Shown: in pieces, positions 35,556 through 48,600 of the stretch | How the letters are laid out: each line of letters begins with the position of its first letter | How positions within the stretch are numbered: the stretch's first letter is position 1 | Origin: Antedon mediterranea | Lineage: Eukaryota > Echinodermata > Crinoidea > Comatulida > Antedonidae | Assembly (NCBI RefSeq): GCF_964355755.1 | Contig: NC_092674.1 | Span: 7,941,001 to 8,005,000 of the forward strand | DNA: 64,000 nucleotides | Direction of reading: 5' to 3' | Made by a program: the position numbers and the translations under genes | Notes under the pieces: model-generated | Seen by the model: only the letters and a program-made list of their open reading frames with translations | Databases searched by the model: none | Told to the model about the DNA's origin: nothing

Positions 35556-37309
35556 CTTAACTATGATTAGAAAATGTTGACTTGTAGCTAATACTAAAAT
35601 AACTTGTGAATAATAAGGAAGTAAAGCATATTTAAAAAATCAGTTTTCCAGCAAGTATCCCGGGATGTTTGTAATATAGAACCATTGTTTGCATTGTTAC
35701 AGAGTTTATATGCTTCAATTGATTTTGGCAATAATAACTAGAAAAATCAACGCCCACACCAAACTAATATATGCAGGCCAAACAAATTCTCTCGACTGTG
35801 GCTAATTATTCAATTGTACCTGATTGATGTATTTCGCTTCTTAAATCTTTTACCTCATAAAGGATCGAATCAAAATGATAATAAACCAGCAACAGATTCT
35901 AAAGTAAAATAAAATCAGTTTGTGTTTTATGAGTGAGTATGTGTGTGTATTTTGTGCTTGTAAATATTAAAATACAGATTGTAATGACTAAAAACAATCA
36001 TTAATTTTAAAAGAAAACAATATTAATTATTTCGATTTTTTAAATAGTCACAAGTAACACAAGTCACAAATCAGTTTATTTCATCCATAAAGAAAAAAAA
36101 ATACACAGCAAAAAATATACAAAAGGATCAGGTAGACTTCCATTAAGGCCAAAAGCCGCATGCATGGATACCATCCGAACATTTTAAATAATATATAATT
36201 CTGTAGAAAGTAAAATAGGGCCTACTAGGTTTTGCCTTTTCTAGGATTTCCCTCTGATATTGGTTTCAAATTCGTATGTAGAAAATTTCGGTCAATAAAC
36301 TTCTGACGACAAGTAGGCTTAAAAAAATAACGACAATCATTCGTACTTTATTCACAACACATATCCCCACCAATCTTTCTCCGTTAAGAAAATGTTTAAG
36401 AAATTATTTAATGATTTATAAGGTATATTGCAAGGAAAAATTTAAAAACTCATCTTTTTGCTCAAGCTTATACATATAGGAGTCATAGGCCTAATTCTTT
36501 CCATTTTAAATTCGCATTTTTATTGTGCATTTAATCTGAGGTGATTCCACACTATAAGCATTTAAAAGCGCCTTGAACACCTTTAGTGGTGGTCGTGCGC
36601 TCTAGAAATCTGCATCATTATCATCGTCGTCGTCGTCGTCATCATCGCCGTCGCCGCCATCGCCATCGTCATCATCATCATTATCATTATTACTTCCCTC
36701 TATGGGGATTATTATTCAAAGTGACTTTTTATTGGGGACGTTTATTCAAATAAATACCATCCTAATAATTAATACATTATTTAATTTAAACATCTCTTGA
36801 AACTAACTTCCGCGATAGAGTGGCCCAAGAAGGAAGACGTTTTAGACGGCTTGCAACATGAGCAGACGTATCCCGGTCCTAACGGGACACAGATAGCCCA
36901 CAGTTTTATTCCTGTCAGCTTATTCAATAAAACTCTTTGTCCCGAAGTTTTTCCATTGTGCTCGCCTATGTCAGAATTAACCATAATTTATATATAGATT
37001 ACTTCATGATTCTATAAATCAATCATGCATAATATATATATAACGTTATATCACAGTAGCATTCAAACGTTATATGTGTATGTAAAATATATAATACAAT
37101 GTTCTGCTTTCTGATTACTGTAGCTTAGCAACAATTATTTGCTGACAATATTATAAACAAGTCAATTTCAGAAAACAAAATAAGGAAAGCAAATCAAATC
37201 AAACAATTGTAATCATTTGGACATCCGCGCTATTCCACCATCTCTCCCTATATCCTAATCATTGATTCCAAACTAGTAATTTATGCCTACCTATTCATAG
37301 CATACGTAC
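35556..37309. other. Spacer upstream of unit C
   Basis: The part at about 35640-35800 matches 50.95-51.08 kb upstream of unit D (aatcaacgcccacaccaaac), and 36.28-36.39 kb matches 52.35-52.46 kb. It includes a trinucleotide tract at 36617-36690 and a GC-richer stretch at 36797-36984 with overlapping ORFs on both strands whose products I do not recognise. Confidence 0.5.
36617..36690. repeat. CGT/CAT/CGC trinucleotide tract
   Basis: Imperfect run of cgt, cat, cgc and cca triplets. Confidence 0.9.
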
Positions 37310-37385
37310 CTGATAATCCATATTGGCACGTCAAAAAAAGAGTTATAACCCGGAGGAACAACTTTGGGAAACAATTATTCAACAT
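37310..37385 (-). pseudogene. Orphan signal-peptide exon
   Basis: ATG at 37385-37383, then a hydrophobic LFLRVITLFLTC core, LSG and a gtacgt donor in phase 1. It has the exact length (76) of exon 1 in B, C and D. No exon 2 follows before unit C exon 1 at 35555. It is a relic of a lost unit or an alternative first exon of unit C, since its phase is compatible. Confidence 0.7.
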
Positions 37386-39302
37386 CTCGACTAGCATTGA
37401 CACTCGTGTATTCCAGAATCCAAAAATGGCTTGTATATTTTTAACGTAAGTACACTTTATCTAAAAGTAAAATACCGTATAAGTATTGTTATACTGTGTA
37501 TAACCAGTAGTCTTCACTAAATACAACTGCAGTGTTTCCTTTTGTATTCAAGAGTCACTTATTACCTCGTAAAACAATATAACGAACATAGTTCCTACTC
37601 GTTTATATAATTGTAACGTCAAAAGCATTCATCACATACAAAAAAACGAGATTTATTGTTTCCTTGTGAATTTAGATATCTATAAAAGTATGCTTAATTC
37701 TAAGATAAGCAAGCATAATGCAAATTGTCGTAATAATTAGGTTTTGATGTTAGAAAGTTCTTTCCACTCTTTGAATGTTTGCGTTTGATTATTTCATGTA
37801 TATTTTATTTAAATATACCCAAATTGTTGAATTTATTTATATTCAGGATTATTTATATAAAACAAAAAACTTACCAATTCTTCTGGTGCCGTTTCCACGA
37901 CAGCTATTTTGTTTACGATTGCTTTAAAGTATTGTATCTTGGTTCAACATCTTACCGAAAACATTCAAACCTTTCATTTAATCGTCAGTCAACGTTTTAC
38001 TTGTTTATGTTCATTTTCTTCAAGAAAGTCATGTTTACTCCACAAACACAAACTTTTCATTTACATTATTAAGAGGTGAACTTATTTTGGGCAGATAATT
38101 TGGATCTTTAAAATGTGTTTTTGTTGCAAATCAGCAACATAGTTATTCAGAAATGTTAGTTTTAATTGCTAAAGGATTTATAATTATATCAATCATCGCT
38201 TATATCGATTTCCGAATGAATATCATGAAAAGCTGTCTATTTAACACGAAAATTCTGGCTGGAAGAGTCCCACTCTTCTCTTATGTTTAATATCCTAACA
38301 GAGACCTACGCCTCAGCTTTGACTTTTGAAGTTGATTATGTGTGTAAATATGCCACAAAAACCAAACTATTATTCACACACAATAATTATTATGGTCAGT
38401 GATGAAAATATAGTTTTTAAACAATTATCATTTATTTTAGTAATATTTAATTTATTATTAATTAATATTTATAAAGTGTAAACGTGCCTTAAATTAAATT
38501 ACAAAGAAATACATTAAATATCAAATTAGATAAAATAATACACCTTCACCTAATTCGAGATATTACAACATATTTATATACTGATAAAGTTGTATCATTA
38601 TGAGTTCGATATTTGTAGGATAGGCCTACAGTTTTCTACATTTGTGTGCGTGTGTGTATAATTGGATTGCAGACCGTTTTAGTATGTTCAATATAACTTG
38701 TGTGTACATAAGCTTCAATCATAATATTACTTGTAGTGGTTTTCATTTCGATCCTTCCCGTGTTTAGTTTATTTCATTTAATAAAGTAAATATCTGTCAA
38801 CAAGTGTTCACAAGACACAAAAAAAGTATGATTCATATTCAATATTATCCGCCAGTGATGAAAGTTTGTTTAATTTCAATCTTCCTTAAAGTAGAATACT
38901 ATTTATTTTATTTCTCCTTGAATCTTAATGTTTGTTCAATGTATTTGTCTATTGCGTATTTGTATAGTACTTGTCAACTTTCGTTGCTAATGAACAGAGT
39001 GCTTTCATTTTTACAACAATACACTCGTAGCAGACTACTGTAGCAGACTACTGTAGCAGATGTCGAGTAAAAGAGTACTTCTGCGCATGTTCATATCTTT
39101 TCTTAGTATGCGTAGGTTAGTGGAGCGTGTAAACGAAAGTTTCCTATGAAAAAGAAATGTCTCTTTTCTGCTTAGGGTTATCGAAATAAAGCTGTTAGAA
39201 ATGGGTACTTTTCTAAATAATGGTTTGCTGATAGAATATGTATTTTGCAGTTGCCACTGTTGTTGAAACTCAGTTAATAAATCTATTGACTTCATTTTAT
39301 TT
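37386..39302. other. Spacer between orphan exon and unit D stop
   Basis: AT-rich. From about 38.4 kb on it has patchy similarity to 23.3-24.1 kb beside unit C. Open frames at 37779-38072 and 38804-39043 show no recognisable domain. Confidence 0.5.
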
Positions 39303-39479
39303 TTATTCCGATAATCCGTTGCCATCATCACACGTTCTCAGATAACATAATGCAGCGTCATAGCAAAAGTTGTATTGGACCTAAATTAGTAAAATAATTA
39401 TAAAACTACTGTTAAATACAAAGTACTACGTTCACGTAATGTGCTTGTTAGATTTGAGTTAGTCCAGGGTTCACTCTTT

Positions 39480-39496
39480 CTCCCCCCCCCCCCCCT
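39480..39496. repeat. Poly-C tract
   Basis: Run of C in the intron between exons 18 and 19 of unit D. Unit C has no long C run at the matching place (about 24260). Confidence 0.9.
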
Positions 39497-40123
39497 GGTT
39501 ACGTATATAATTTTCTTATAAAATAAATTTCCTCACTATTAAAACTAAATAAAACAATTACCTCAGAGTCCACCATAGTGGGGCATGCTGACCGCAGTGC
39601 TTTAAGCGTCTGGAATATATCCACCACCTTGTCATCTCGCATTTTCTCGATCATAGAATAAACTAGACAAAACAACCCTGATCTGGAAACACCGTCTCTA
39701 GAGATTGATATAGATTGTGTTTTTTTAGTTTTTATAAATTGAATCTAAAACTGACCAACTTACAGGCCCGCAGTGTTTCCGCAGCTCCAAATTAACTGAT
39801 AATTAGCCGATAACCGGGGTTTACCGATTCTACTCTAAAAATTAACCGATAATTATCTCATTCAAATCGGATAATTATCGGGGAAATGCGATAATGTTTT
39901 AACCTTTGACCAGAAGAAAAATGTTTGTGTTGTGAGTGTGTACCTAGTTGTTTTGTAATGAATGATCATGCGCACTTTATTTTTTAATTGATTACCTGAT
40001 TGGTTGACAAATTTACCGACAATTTTTTTTTTTTGGATGCGGAAACACATGTCATGTGTCTACGTTGAAAACACAAATATTAATTAACATAATTATAAAA
40101 CTGCAATATTTTTAGTATTACAT

Positions 40124-40266
40124 AATAATAATAATAATAATTTAGGTATTTGTATAGCGACAGAATAAACTAAACCGAAGTAAAAATCAAAGATGCGTTT
40201 TAAGTTCTTTTTTAAAAATAGCAATAGAAGTTGATTTAGTAAAATGACGATGGAGAGAATTCCAAA
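40124..40266 (-). mobile_element. LINE 3' stub inserted in unit D
   Basis: Minus-strand reading gives WNSLHRHFTKS, then IFKKELKTHL and a stop (40264-40187). This is the end of a LINE reverse-transcriptase polyprotein, followed by an (ATT)n tail. Unit C lacks the insert at the matching position (about 24910), so it arrived after the C/D split. Confidence 0.75.
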
Positions 40267-42524
40267 GATGACAAACTGCTGTAGAAAGAATACGCTACAT
40301 TTTCCTTTACTAATATATTAATATATTCTAATAACAAGTAGTAGAGAATATTTAAATTTATACCCACGTGCAATGAACAGTGATCGATGTATTGGTAGAA
40401 GACGTAGCACGTCCTTCCATTATCGTCATAATGAATTTAACAAATGCATCAATTTCAGGAACAGGTTTACTTTCTGGCCATTGGTTAACCTCATACAGAA
40501 TAATTTGCTGTACATTGTTATTCTACAAACACAAAACAAGGAATTATTAGTTTGAATTTTACTTACTGTTATTTGTTGTTCTTTGTTCAAATTGCTGTTT
40601 TCGCGATAACCATTTTATTTAAACGTTTTCTGTTTTTTTCCCTCCTGTCTTAGGAATTATGTAAACAATTGTTCTACTGCAATTACTCCATTAATTACAT
40701 CGTTTACTGCAATAGGAATAATCTTAGTTGGTTTCAGTGCAGAGATGTAGGTATCTATTATAATGTAATCTTCAAAAGAATCTTGCTTACATTTGTCTGT
40801 AAAATGTAAAAATATAGATACTGCTGTAACTCATGCATTACAATAATTTTGACATGGTACTTCAACAAAATATAACTAGAAAAAATGTAGTAACCTTTCC
40901 TAGATTTAATTTTCTCTCAGTCATATATTCGTTCTGAAAGTTTGACTTAGCAGTCACGGTTAATTCACCAAATGGTTGTTTTTGGTTGATCTTTTTCGGG
41001 AGGTACATGGCACTCGTTAGGTCTTCCATCTAATGTAGTTGTACAATGACGTCAGATTTAAAATCAAACACCAAACGCCAAAAATCGATCGTGGTATCCG
41101 ATAATGGTGTCCGAGTAACAACAAAAGCACGGCGACCCTTGTGACGCTAGGGTATAAATAAAAGATAACACCGGAAAATATTTGTGTTAAAATAAGTATT
41201 TAAAAAAGAGTATTTCTTCTATAATTGTCTTGCATGTGAATATTACTATCTTTACAAATTGCTTTTGAGATCTTTTTTCATTTATTACGTTCTCATATTA
41301 ATTGAGAAACAACATGTTTTTAGGTTCAGTTTGATTTCAAATAGCGCTAGCTTATGCCCCTCGCTTTCCTTTGAATGAGACGTTCACGTCCTCATACCTC
41401 AATGAGCGCAGCATTTACGTAATCTGCACCACTGCCAACATCCGGATTTAGTTGAAAACATCTTTTAGTCACTGTGATAAATTAAATAATATTAAGAAGC
41501 TTAATTAATTGATCTACTAATAATCGGGCTTATATAGTCGAGGTTCTAATCCTCATAAAAATCGTGATCATATTTAATAATCTTTGATGAACACATGCAA
41601 TTCAAAATGGCCATAAAAAAACCGGCTGAAAATTACTACATTACACCATTGAACCGTTCTTAATTGTGACGTTATGTTCTTGCTGTATAATAATAACCAC
41701 ATTATATTTAAAAACTTTTTTTATCAATAATAGTCAACGTATAGTAATAATTGGTCAGTTGTTTGCCCTACTTTTACGTAATTTGTACATACCGAGAATT
41801 CTCGGGTACATTATCATCAACATTGTTAATTACACTGATGTATTAAGTATGTAACTTACGGAACAAAACATTATGAAATGTGTCCTGGCAACTGATATCT
41901 TGTCGTCTAGTTTGTGACGCAAGATCTTCACCAGGATGTGGAAGCAAATTACGCAACGTCTGCGAATAAATGCATTGTTTAATACAAAATGTTTATCCGA
42001 ATCGTATATTCGTCATCGATGTCACAACCAACATTGCTACTATTAGTCATAGCCATTTCCTTTTTTTTTTTGCTTTTTATTTGTGTGCTTAAAACGCAGG
42101 CGAAAGAAATCCAATTTACTATTTTGTCGTTAAATATGTTCTTCTTTTTTTAAATTTTCATAACATAACGTGTTAGGCAATGTATTGCTCCCCCTTTTGT
42201 ATGAAATTCATTAAATAAGACTCATTAGGTAATTTAAGAATTGGCAGTCAGTTTTATGTGTGTTTAAAACTCGAGAGAAAGAAACGTATTATTTCATTGG
42301 GAAATATTTTATATTTTTTTTTCTTTTCTATGTATTTTATCATTTTTTAATAACTTTATGAATTCAATTTTCCTGTTTTCGTTTATGCTTTATTAAATAA
42401 GACTAATTAGTTAAACAAGACAGTCAGACATTAATTCTTTGTAATATAGAGAGATTCGTTCTGGTGTTGATTCTGAGAGGATAATGGGTAATTAATTTAA
42501 AAATTAGAACAAATCATGCTTTAC

Positions 42525-43005
42525 CTCAAATTCTTTCTTTAATTGATGCTTCGTTACATAGCCATGCAGTTCGGATAACTCAATAGGTTTATAGTCTTCA
42601 TTTTTAGATTCTGTGACATCATAAACAAGGTCCGGCTCAGGTTCAGGGTCAGCGTATACGGGTTCAGTAGAAGAAGCAGCAACTTTTGATTTAATATTAG
42701 TATATTCAATTTTATTTTCAAATTTTGTGACGTCATAAACATGTTCAGGTTCCGGCTCTAAATCAGAATCTGGCTGTGTGTATACGGCCTCAGCACGGTT
42801 CACATAGGCATGTTCAGGCTCTTTCTCGGGTTTTGTGTATACATACATGGCAGAAGATTTAGTGGCAGCAGTAGACTGAATACTTTCATATTCTCTTTCT
42901 TTTTCAGATACATTTTGATATTCCGTATCTACAGTGCTTAGGCCTATATTCTGTTGACTAGTTGAAGATTTACCAACGTTGCCTTTGGAAAACAAGTGTC
43001 TAAAT
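42525..43005 (-). pseudogene. Unit D exon 13: tyrosine-rich tail
   Basis: 160 codons, open, two codons longer than in C (YDVTES against YEES). It keeps YQNV/YESI, YTKP, YTQP, YADP and YVN. The start of the TM exon (43291-43213) has an Arg (VIRVVIGSL) where the paralogues have Gly. Confidence 0.8.
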
Positions 43006-43710
43006 CTGAAATGAACAAATCATAATGTTTAAAAGAATGTATGTGTACGTCATCATCATTTTGATATTCTCTGTAATGGTTTTTTTTTAATTTTGTTAAT
43101 GCAGATATTTGTAATATTTACAATTTAGTATGATATTATTTTTGTAATACTGTATTTATTATCTGAAATATTTTTTTAAGAATATTTCTGTAAAAAGTAT
43201 TATAATACTTACCGTTTAAATATTACCAAAATGATTGCTACTGCGGCAACTATGGAAATTAGTGAGCCAATTACAACTCTTATTACGGTACCTAGAAAAT
43301 TATTTAATGCTTAATATGTTCATAAAGTAGTCATTTGAGGAGGGGGGGGTAGCAAAACAGTACAAAGGAAAATGTAAGAAATTAAGGGAAAAAAGAGAAG
43401 TAATATGATTAAAGAAATATATATATTTGAAGACAAATATTACTGATTATTTGTAATGTATTTAATTATGATGTGAAGGAATAAAGTGGTGGTTTACGCC
43501 ACAAAGGAGAGAAAAAAACGTAGTCATTAGGCATAAGTTATAAAAAAAAACAATGGCTTTAATAGAAAAAAATATTTATTTTTTTATATTAAAATGTTGT
43601 TTACCTATATAATCCATTCAAAGTTCAATATTTTTCTTCGTAGGACTAAGATTTTCGATTTTTATAGTTACTGAATTCTATTCACAAAGCACAAACAGTA
43701 AGGAACTAAC

Positions 43711-46576
43711 CTTGCTTCTTTTGATCACAATCTGTACCAAAGATAATGGTCATTACGTCAGATGTCCCTCTTACGTTTAAATAAGACGCTAAAACTGTGA
43801 ATGTATATTCTATACACGAATCAATGCCTTCGTCAAAAACAACTTCAGTTTCTGTTGTAGTTCCTTGCTGAAATATTCCACCTGATAGTTCATAATGGTA
43901 GGTCACCTGATAGTCTGGAATGTCACATGTAGAAGCGTTCCACTTCATCAGTAAATGTGTTCCATTTGCAAATGAATTGCTTTGTATCGATGGCTCTATT
44001 ATTTGAAAAAAGAATAAATATACTATATTAAAAATAATTACTGTGATTATTAGGACTATCCTATGAGTAAATCTTTAGATTGAATACAATATAGTTAATA
44101 ATAGGAATAAGCATACCTGAGGGCGATGTTTGTACCGTTATGTCCTCTCCCCAATTACCAGCAATCTCTAAGTTATTAACAACTCGAGCGTTTACGACAT
44201 AATCTGTACAGCTTGATAATCCTGATAGTTGAACTTCTAATTGAGAACTGCTTGTTGTGTTGACTACACTTAGTATATTTCCATCTATGTCCGAGTACTT
44301 CACTTGATATCGAAGGATATAGTTACACTGAATTCGTTCATAATCACTAGAAACAGGCTGAATTATATAAAATAATACGTCAGAAAGAATGAGAATGAGA
44401 ATAAATACTTTTTCAGACATAGGCCAATAGAAATTTAGCTTAATCCTGTTAGCGGATAAAACAAGTTTACGAAAATTCCATTTACGTAAGTGAATGATTT
44501 GTGGAATTATCCTTGTCTACAGCAGCTCTCCGTAAAAAATGTAGGCCTATACAACACGTAAGTCAATTATAATTATATACAATTTTCAAACCTACTACTG
44601 TAGTTCAGGGGAATGGGTTTGTTTCCCTTTACTGGGATTGGAGTAAGAAACCGGCATCTATCAACGGAAAAACAGGAAACAGGATTGATATACTATTATT
44701 TACACCAAGCAAAACGTGTGAACAAAAAAAAATACTTTAAAACCTCTAAACACAATTTGACCTGGTTTTCTTCAACAGATTTCAGTTCTATCTCAGGTTC
44801 TTCCAAAGGTTCTATAACATAAAGAATGAAATTGCTGAGCAAACAGAAATCATGACGACATGCTTTATTAAATCGCTTCTGTATAAATATAGTTTAAAAT
44901 GTATTCTCAAAATGCACATTATAAAAATGTAAAAGTAGTCCAATATGTTTCAATTTTATAACTGACCTTCACAGATTGTGTTAGTTGTTCCAAGTGCACT
45001 TCTTGGTCCATCTACCTCAATACCACCAACCATCCTCGAAAATTGAGAGTAAAATTGGTATTGTGTATTTGGGATGAGATTATTGATAACAAATAATACA
45101 TCGTTATCTGGTTTAGCCATGGATATAAATGAATCCATTTGAGATGATTTGTACTCAAGCTTCCGTTTTGTGATTGTGCCTGTTCCATAGTCTTCACCAG
45201 GAATCCAAGTGACGTCAAAAGTTAAGGTAGTTGCTGTCTGATTTATATCACGTTGCGATTCAGTGTGGTATGGTAAAGCTATTTAATAAAACACATATCT
45301 GTGTATATTTTAAACAAAAACGGTGCTTTTTAATTTAACTTATATTAATAAAACAATATAAACATGTAAGCATGGAAGGTGATTTTTTTTTTCGTTCACC
45401 TTTCTTCACCCTCTCCATTTCTCCTTTCTCCCAACTTTAAATTCAGAAAAGTATCTCAAAGCTTAGGGTCTAATTATTCCTCATAATATAAATAAATGTG
45501 TGTCGTTACCTATGCTGCAATTTGGTTCAGCCCAAGCCTCGTGACATCCATTAGTACAACTTCCATCTCGATTACACTCTTCAGAGTCTTTGCAGTGACA
45601 TGGGAAGTTACACAAGACACCGAAGTATCCGGATTGACATGACACAGGCTCTTTACAAAAAAAAATATGATTATTATGTTTGTCATTAAAACTATTTAAC
45701 TCCAAAACTAATACAAGCTTCTGCAATTGTCTAAATCTAAAGAACATATGCTATAGGTTCTTTGCTCAATCTTATCACATTCGGTACAGCTCATTAGGAA
45801 GTATACTCTACAGTTAGAGGGAAAATGGCACTGTGGTCATGTTAACAATATAGATTATCTGATCAAATTCCTAGAAAGTAGGAAACATTTTGCCATTTTT
45901 TCCTGACTGTTCATGGTTCTCACACAAAAATAAGACTGTACAGTATTTTCAAGGTTGTTTTTCTTTCTACATGGTAAGTTAACAATATTTACAAAGGAAA
46001 CATAAAAATGATAATAAAAGAAAATGGTATCAAATTGTCAAATATCATTACCTAGACACCTGTCACCGGTGTAGCCAAACAAACATGTTGACCCAGAAGT
46101 ACATCCTGTATCTTGGGTACAACTGATGATATCACAGTTACATTTTTCCCGACAACCAGCTCCATAGTACCCATCCTCACAAACTTAAAAACATAAAATG
46201 AAGAACTTGTGTGCGATAACTCATGTCATGTCTCATGTTTCACATAGAAAATATAGGCCTATTAGTAACAATATACACGACCAATTATTAAATAAATATT
46301 AATTAGGCCTACATTATAAAACATACTATTCAACAAACCATTACCATAACTAACGAAAATTGTTAAAGGATTTTAGTATAATTGCTTTTCTGATCTTTGC
46401 TGATACATATGATATAGACCTAATTAAAATCTAACCTGTATCACAATCACTTCCTCCAAAACCATTGATGCATGCACAACCAACTGGATCAGGTGGACAT
46501 AAGAGAAATCCTCTGCAATTTCCAGTAGAAGAACATACAACTTTGCATTCACGACCCCAGTTGTTATTTCCACAGC
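43711..46576 (-). pseudogene. Unit D exons 5-11: EGF2-4 and FN3 domains
   Basis: Exons 46576-46436, 46183-46052, 45650-45510, 45278-44967, 44811-44744, 44357-44117, 43995-43711. From exon 6 on they are almost identical to unit C in exons and introns alike. EGF2 (exon 5) is more diverged. Confidence 0.82.
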
Positions 46577-46637
46577 CTCTTAGTAAACATCATATTATAT
46601 TAAGTGTATATTATGTGTTTTTACAAATTTAAAAGGC

Positions 46638-46686
46638 AACATATTGTTTTACCATTATTTTGATAATGGTAAAACAATATTATGTT
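46638..46686. repeat. Hairpin in unit D insertion
   Basis: acatattgttttaccattat and ataatggtaaaacaatatta form a near-perfect inverted repeat with a short loop. Confidence 0.8.
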
Positions 46687-47729
46687 TTAAAAAAACATGA
46701 AAAAATCAATTTAAAAAAATAATAATAAAACATACCGCCGGTTTTCTATATATAAATTTACGTAGGGGCAAAATTCGGTAAATCGCGCGTTATTTCTAGA
46801 ATGTTTACTCGATGGTATATAAAGTTGGTTCGTACTTTCGGTACTGATTTTAACCGCCTGATGTAAACCTGTTTACTAATTAAATTGAGTTCAATAATTA
46901 GTTATTGACGATTAAAACGAATTTAGGTTCAATGATTTTCCCCAAATAGGGGTGTTTTTCGATCGCGGTATTGAATTGAAAAATACCCGCAGACGATAAT
47001 ACGAGGATGCTTCGCATTTTCCTATCTCCTCCTACGATAATTGTTTTTAATGGCTGAAAACCGGTTGAACAGCTCGAGTACAGCATCATAATGTTGAAGA
47101 CAGGCCGATTTTCTTTAAAAAATACTATTTTGATAGATTTAATATACGTTTATACAAATGTATTGATTTGCGATGAATGGAACATTCCAATCTCTGTTCC
47201 ACAATTGTCTATTCCCTCAGGCGTCGTAAAGGCCAGTACTGTATACTCATAACAGAAATTCGATCAATTTTTTTTTTTCAATCTGTGCTGCAGAGGTTGG
47301 ATATAATTTTTTTTTAAACGGATAAAGAGCTAGCGTTTTCACTCGCCGTATATTATGTATAAATCTTTATTATTGCAGTTAAACCACCCACATCATCACC
47401 CTTCCCTCACTGGCATGAGTAGCGTTGTAAAACCAGTAGAGGATAGGCCTACGGTACATCACATGCCCTCTTAATAAGTATGAAACAATTGAAAACCATT
47501 AGGCCTACTAATTAAGTTGAGTTAGATAATTTAATATTTATTGACGATTAAATCGAATTTATGATTTTCCCCGAATAGAGGTGGTTTTCACAAATTGTTT
47601 TACATTATATAAAAATATACACGTCGTAGTGATGTATCGTTACATGTACTGTACTATTTCAATCGACTTGGACGGTGATAGTTTCAACAAATTATTACAT
47701 CGCAATGTTTTACTGTGTTTAGTGGTATA

Positions 47730-48122
47730 TTATTTGTAAAACATGAAAACAATAATAATAATAACTGGTACTTGACAATTTAGAAATTTCCAAATTAAAA
47801 AGTGGGTTTTGAGGAGAGATTTGAAGACACTGGTGGAAGTAGCCTGACGGATTTCAATAGGCAACGCATTCCATAGAGAAACGGATGCCGAAGAAAACTT
47901 AGTGGAAAGATGAAATATATGGGCAAGAAGAGACTCAGATCTAGATCTCAGAGACCGCTTAGGAACATAAGGTTGAATAAGTTCAATTAATATTTCGTTA
48001 CTAAATGGATAAAGAATATATTTAAAAATGGTTCCTCTTTGCACCCATCCTCTTCCCCATCCCTCAACCCTAATGTTACATACAAAACACAAATTAAGTT
48101 TGTTTAAATTTGACTTAAACAA
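47730..48122 (-). mobile_element. LINE reverse-transcriptase ORF C-terminal fragment
   Basis: 130-codon open frame. It contains RSLRSRSESLLAHIFHLSTK, SLWNALPIEIRQATS and FKSLLKTHF, the usual end of a CR1/L2/Jockey-type LINE polyprotein. It is followed on the minus strand by an AT-rich ATT tail. 5'-truncated, hence dead. Confidence 0.8.
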
Positions 48123-48600
48123 TTGGTCTCATTTTGTGACAAGTTTCTCTTTCGGAAGTAATTCCCATGGTGCTAATTTTAGTTGAGTACATAAATCACA
48201 GTGTCTATTTATTCGTTCCTGTAGGCTGTAAACGACATGTATTATTGTCCTACGGTACGTACATTTGAAATCGCCAGTTTTTTAACGCTGAAATTATTAT
48301 GTATTCAAGAACCATCTGTGGGCACGACCTAGATGGTACGCTCGCTTCGCTCGCGTACCATCTAGTAATCACAAATTTAAGCAAGCATTTTTTATTTATT
48401 TTATATGTTTTGATATTAACTCGTTTTGCTTTCTTATTATGAAATAATCGGTACTTTTCTTCAATCATTTTCGTATCAGTATATTACTTACACATTCTTA
48501 TTTTTTTAATAATCAAAATTATTCCGCTTGCGTTCGAAACTTCTCCAGTCGACTAATTAACATAAATAACATGCTATGTTTGATATTAATTTGTCTTTAC

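Larger units (their letters stand above)
39303..41959 (-). pseudogene. Unit D exons 14-19: D2-like phosphatase domain with one stop
   Basis: Same six exons as unit C, with the HC|TDGVSRSG loop and QWPEN intact. Exon 16 has TAG at 41032-41030 within LHEME. Exon 19 ends three codons or so earlier than in C (TAA at 39305-39303). Exons 18 and 19 differ from C more than exons 13-17 do. Confidence 0.82.
46590..48465. mobile_element. 1.9-kb composite insertion in unit D intron 4
   Basis: The EGF1-EGF2 intron is about 130 bp in unit C but over 2 kb here. The insert holds a hairpin (46638-46686), a direct repeat (about 46860-46960 and 47510-47595, both with gattttcccc), and a LINE 3' end. Ends are approximate. 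Confidence 0.65.

Noticed and set aside
36781-36997. Overlapping ORFs on both strands in a GC-richer patch
   Set aside because: No recognisable domain, no paralogue in the array; could be a repeat fragment, so described only within the spacer.
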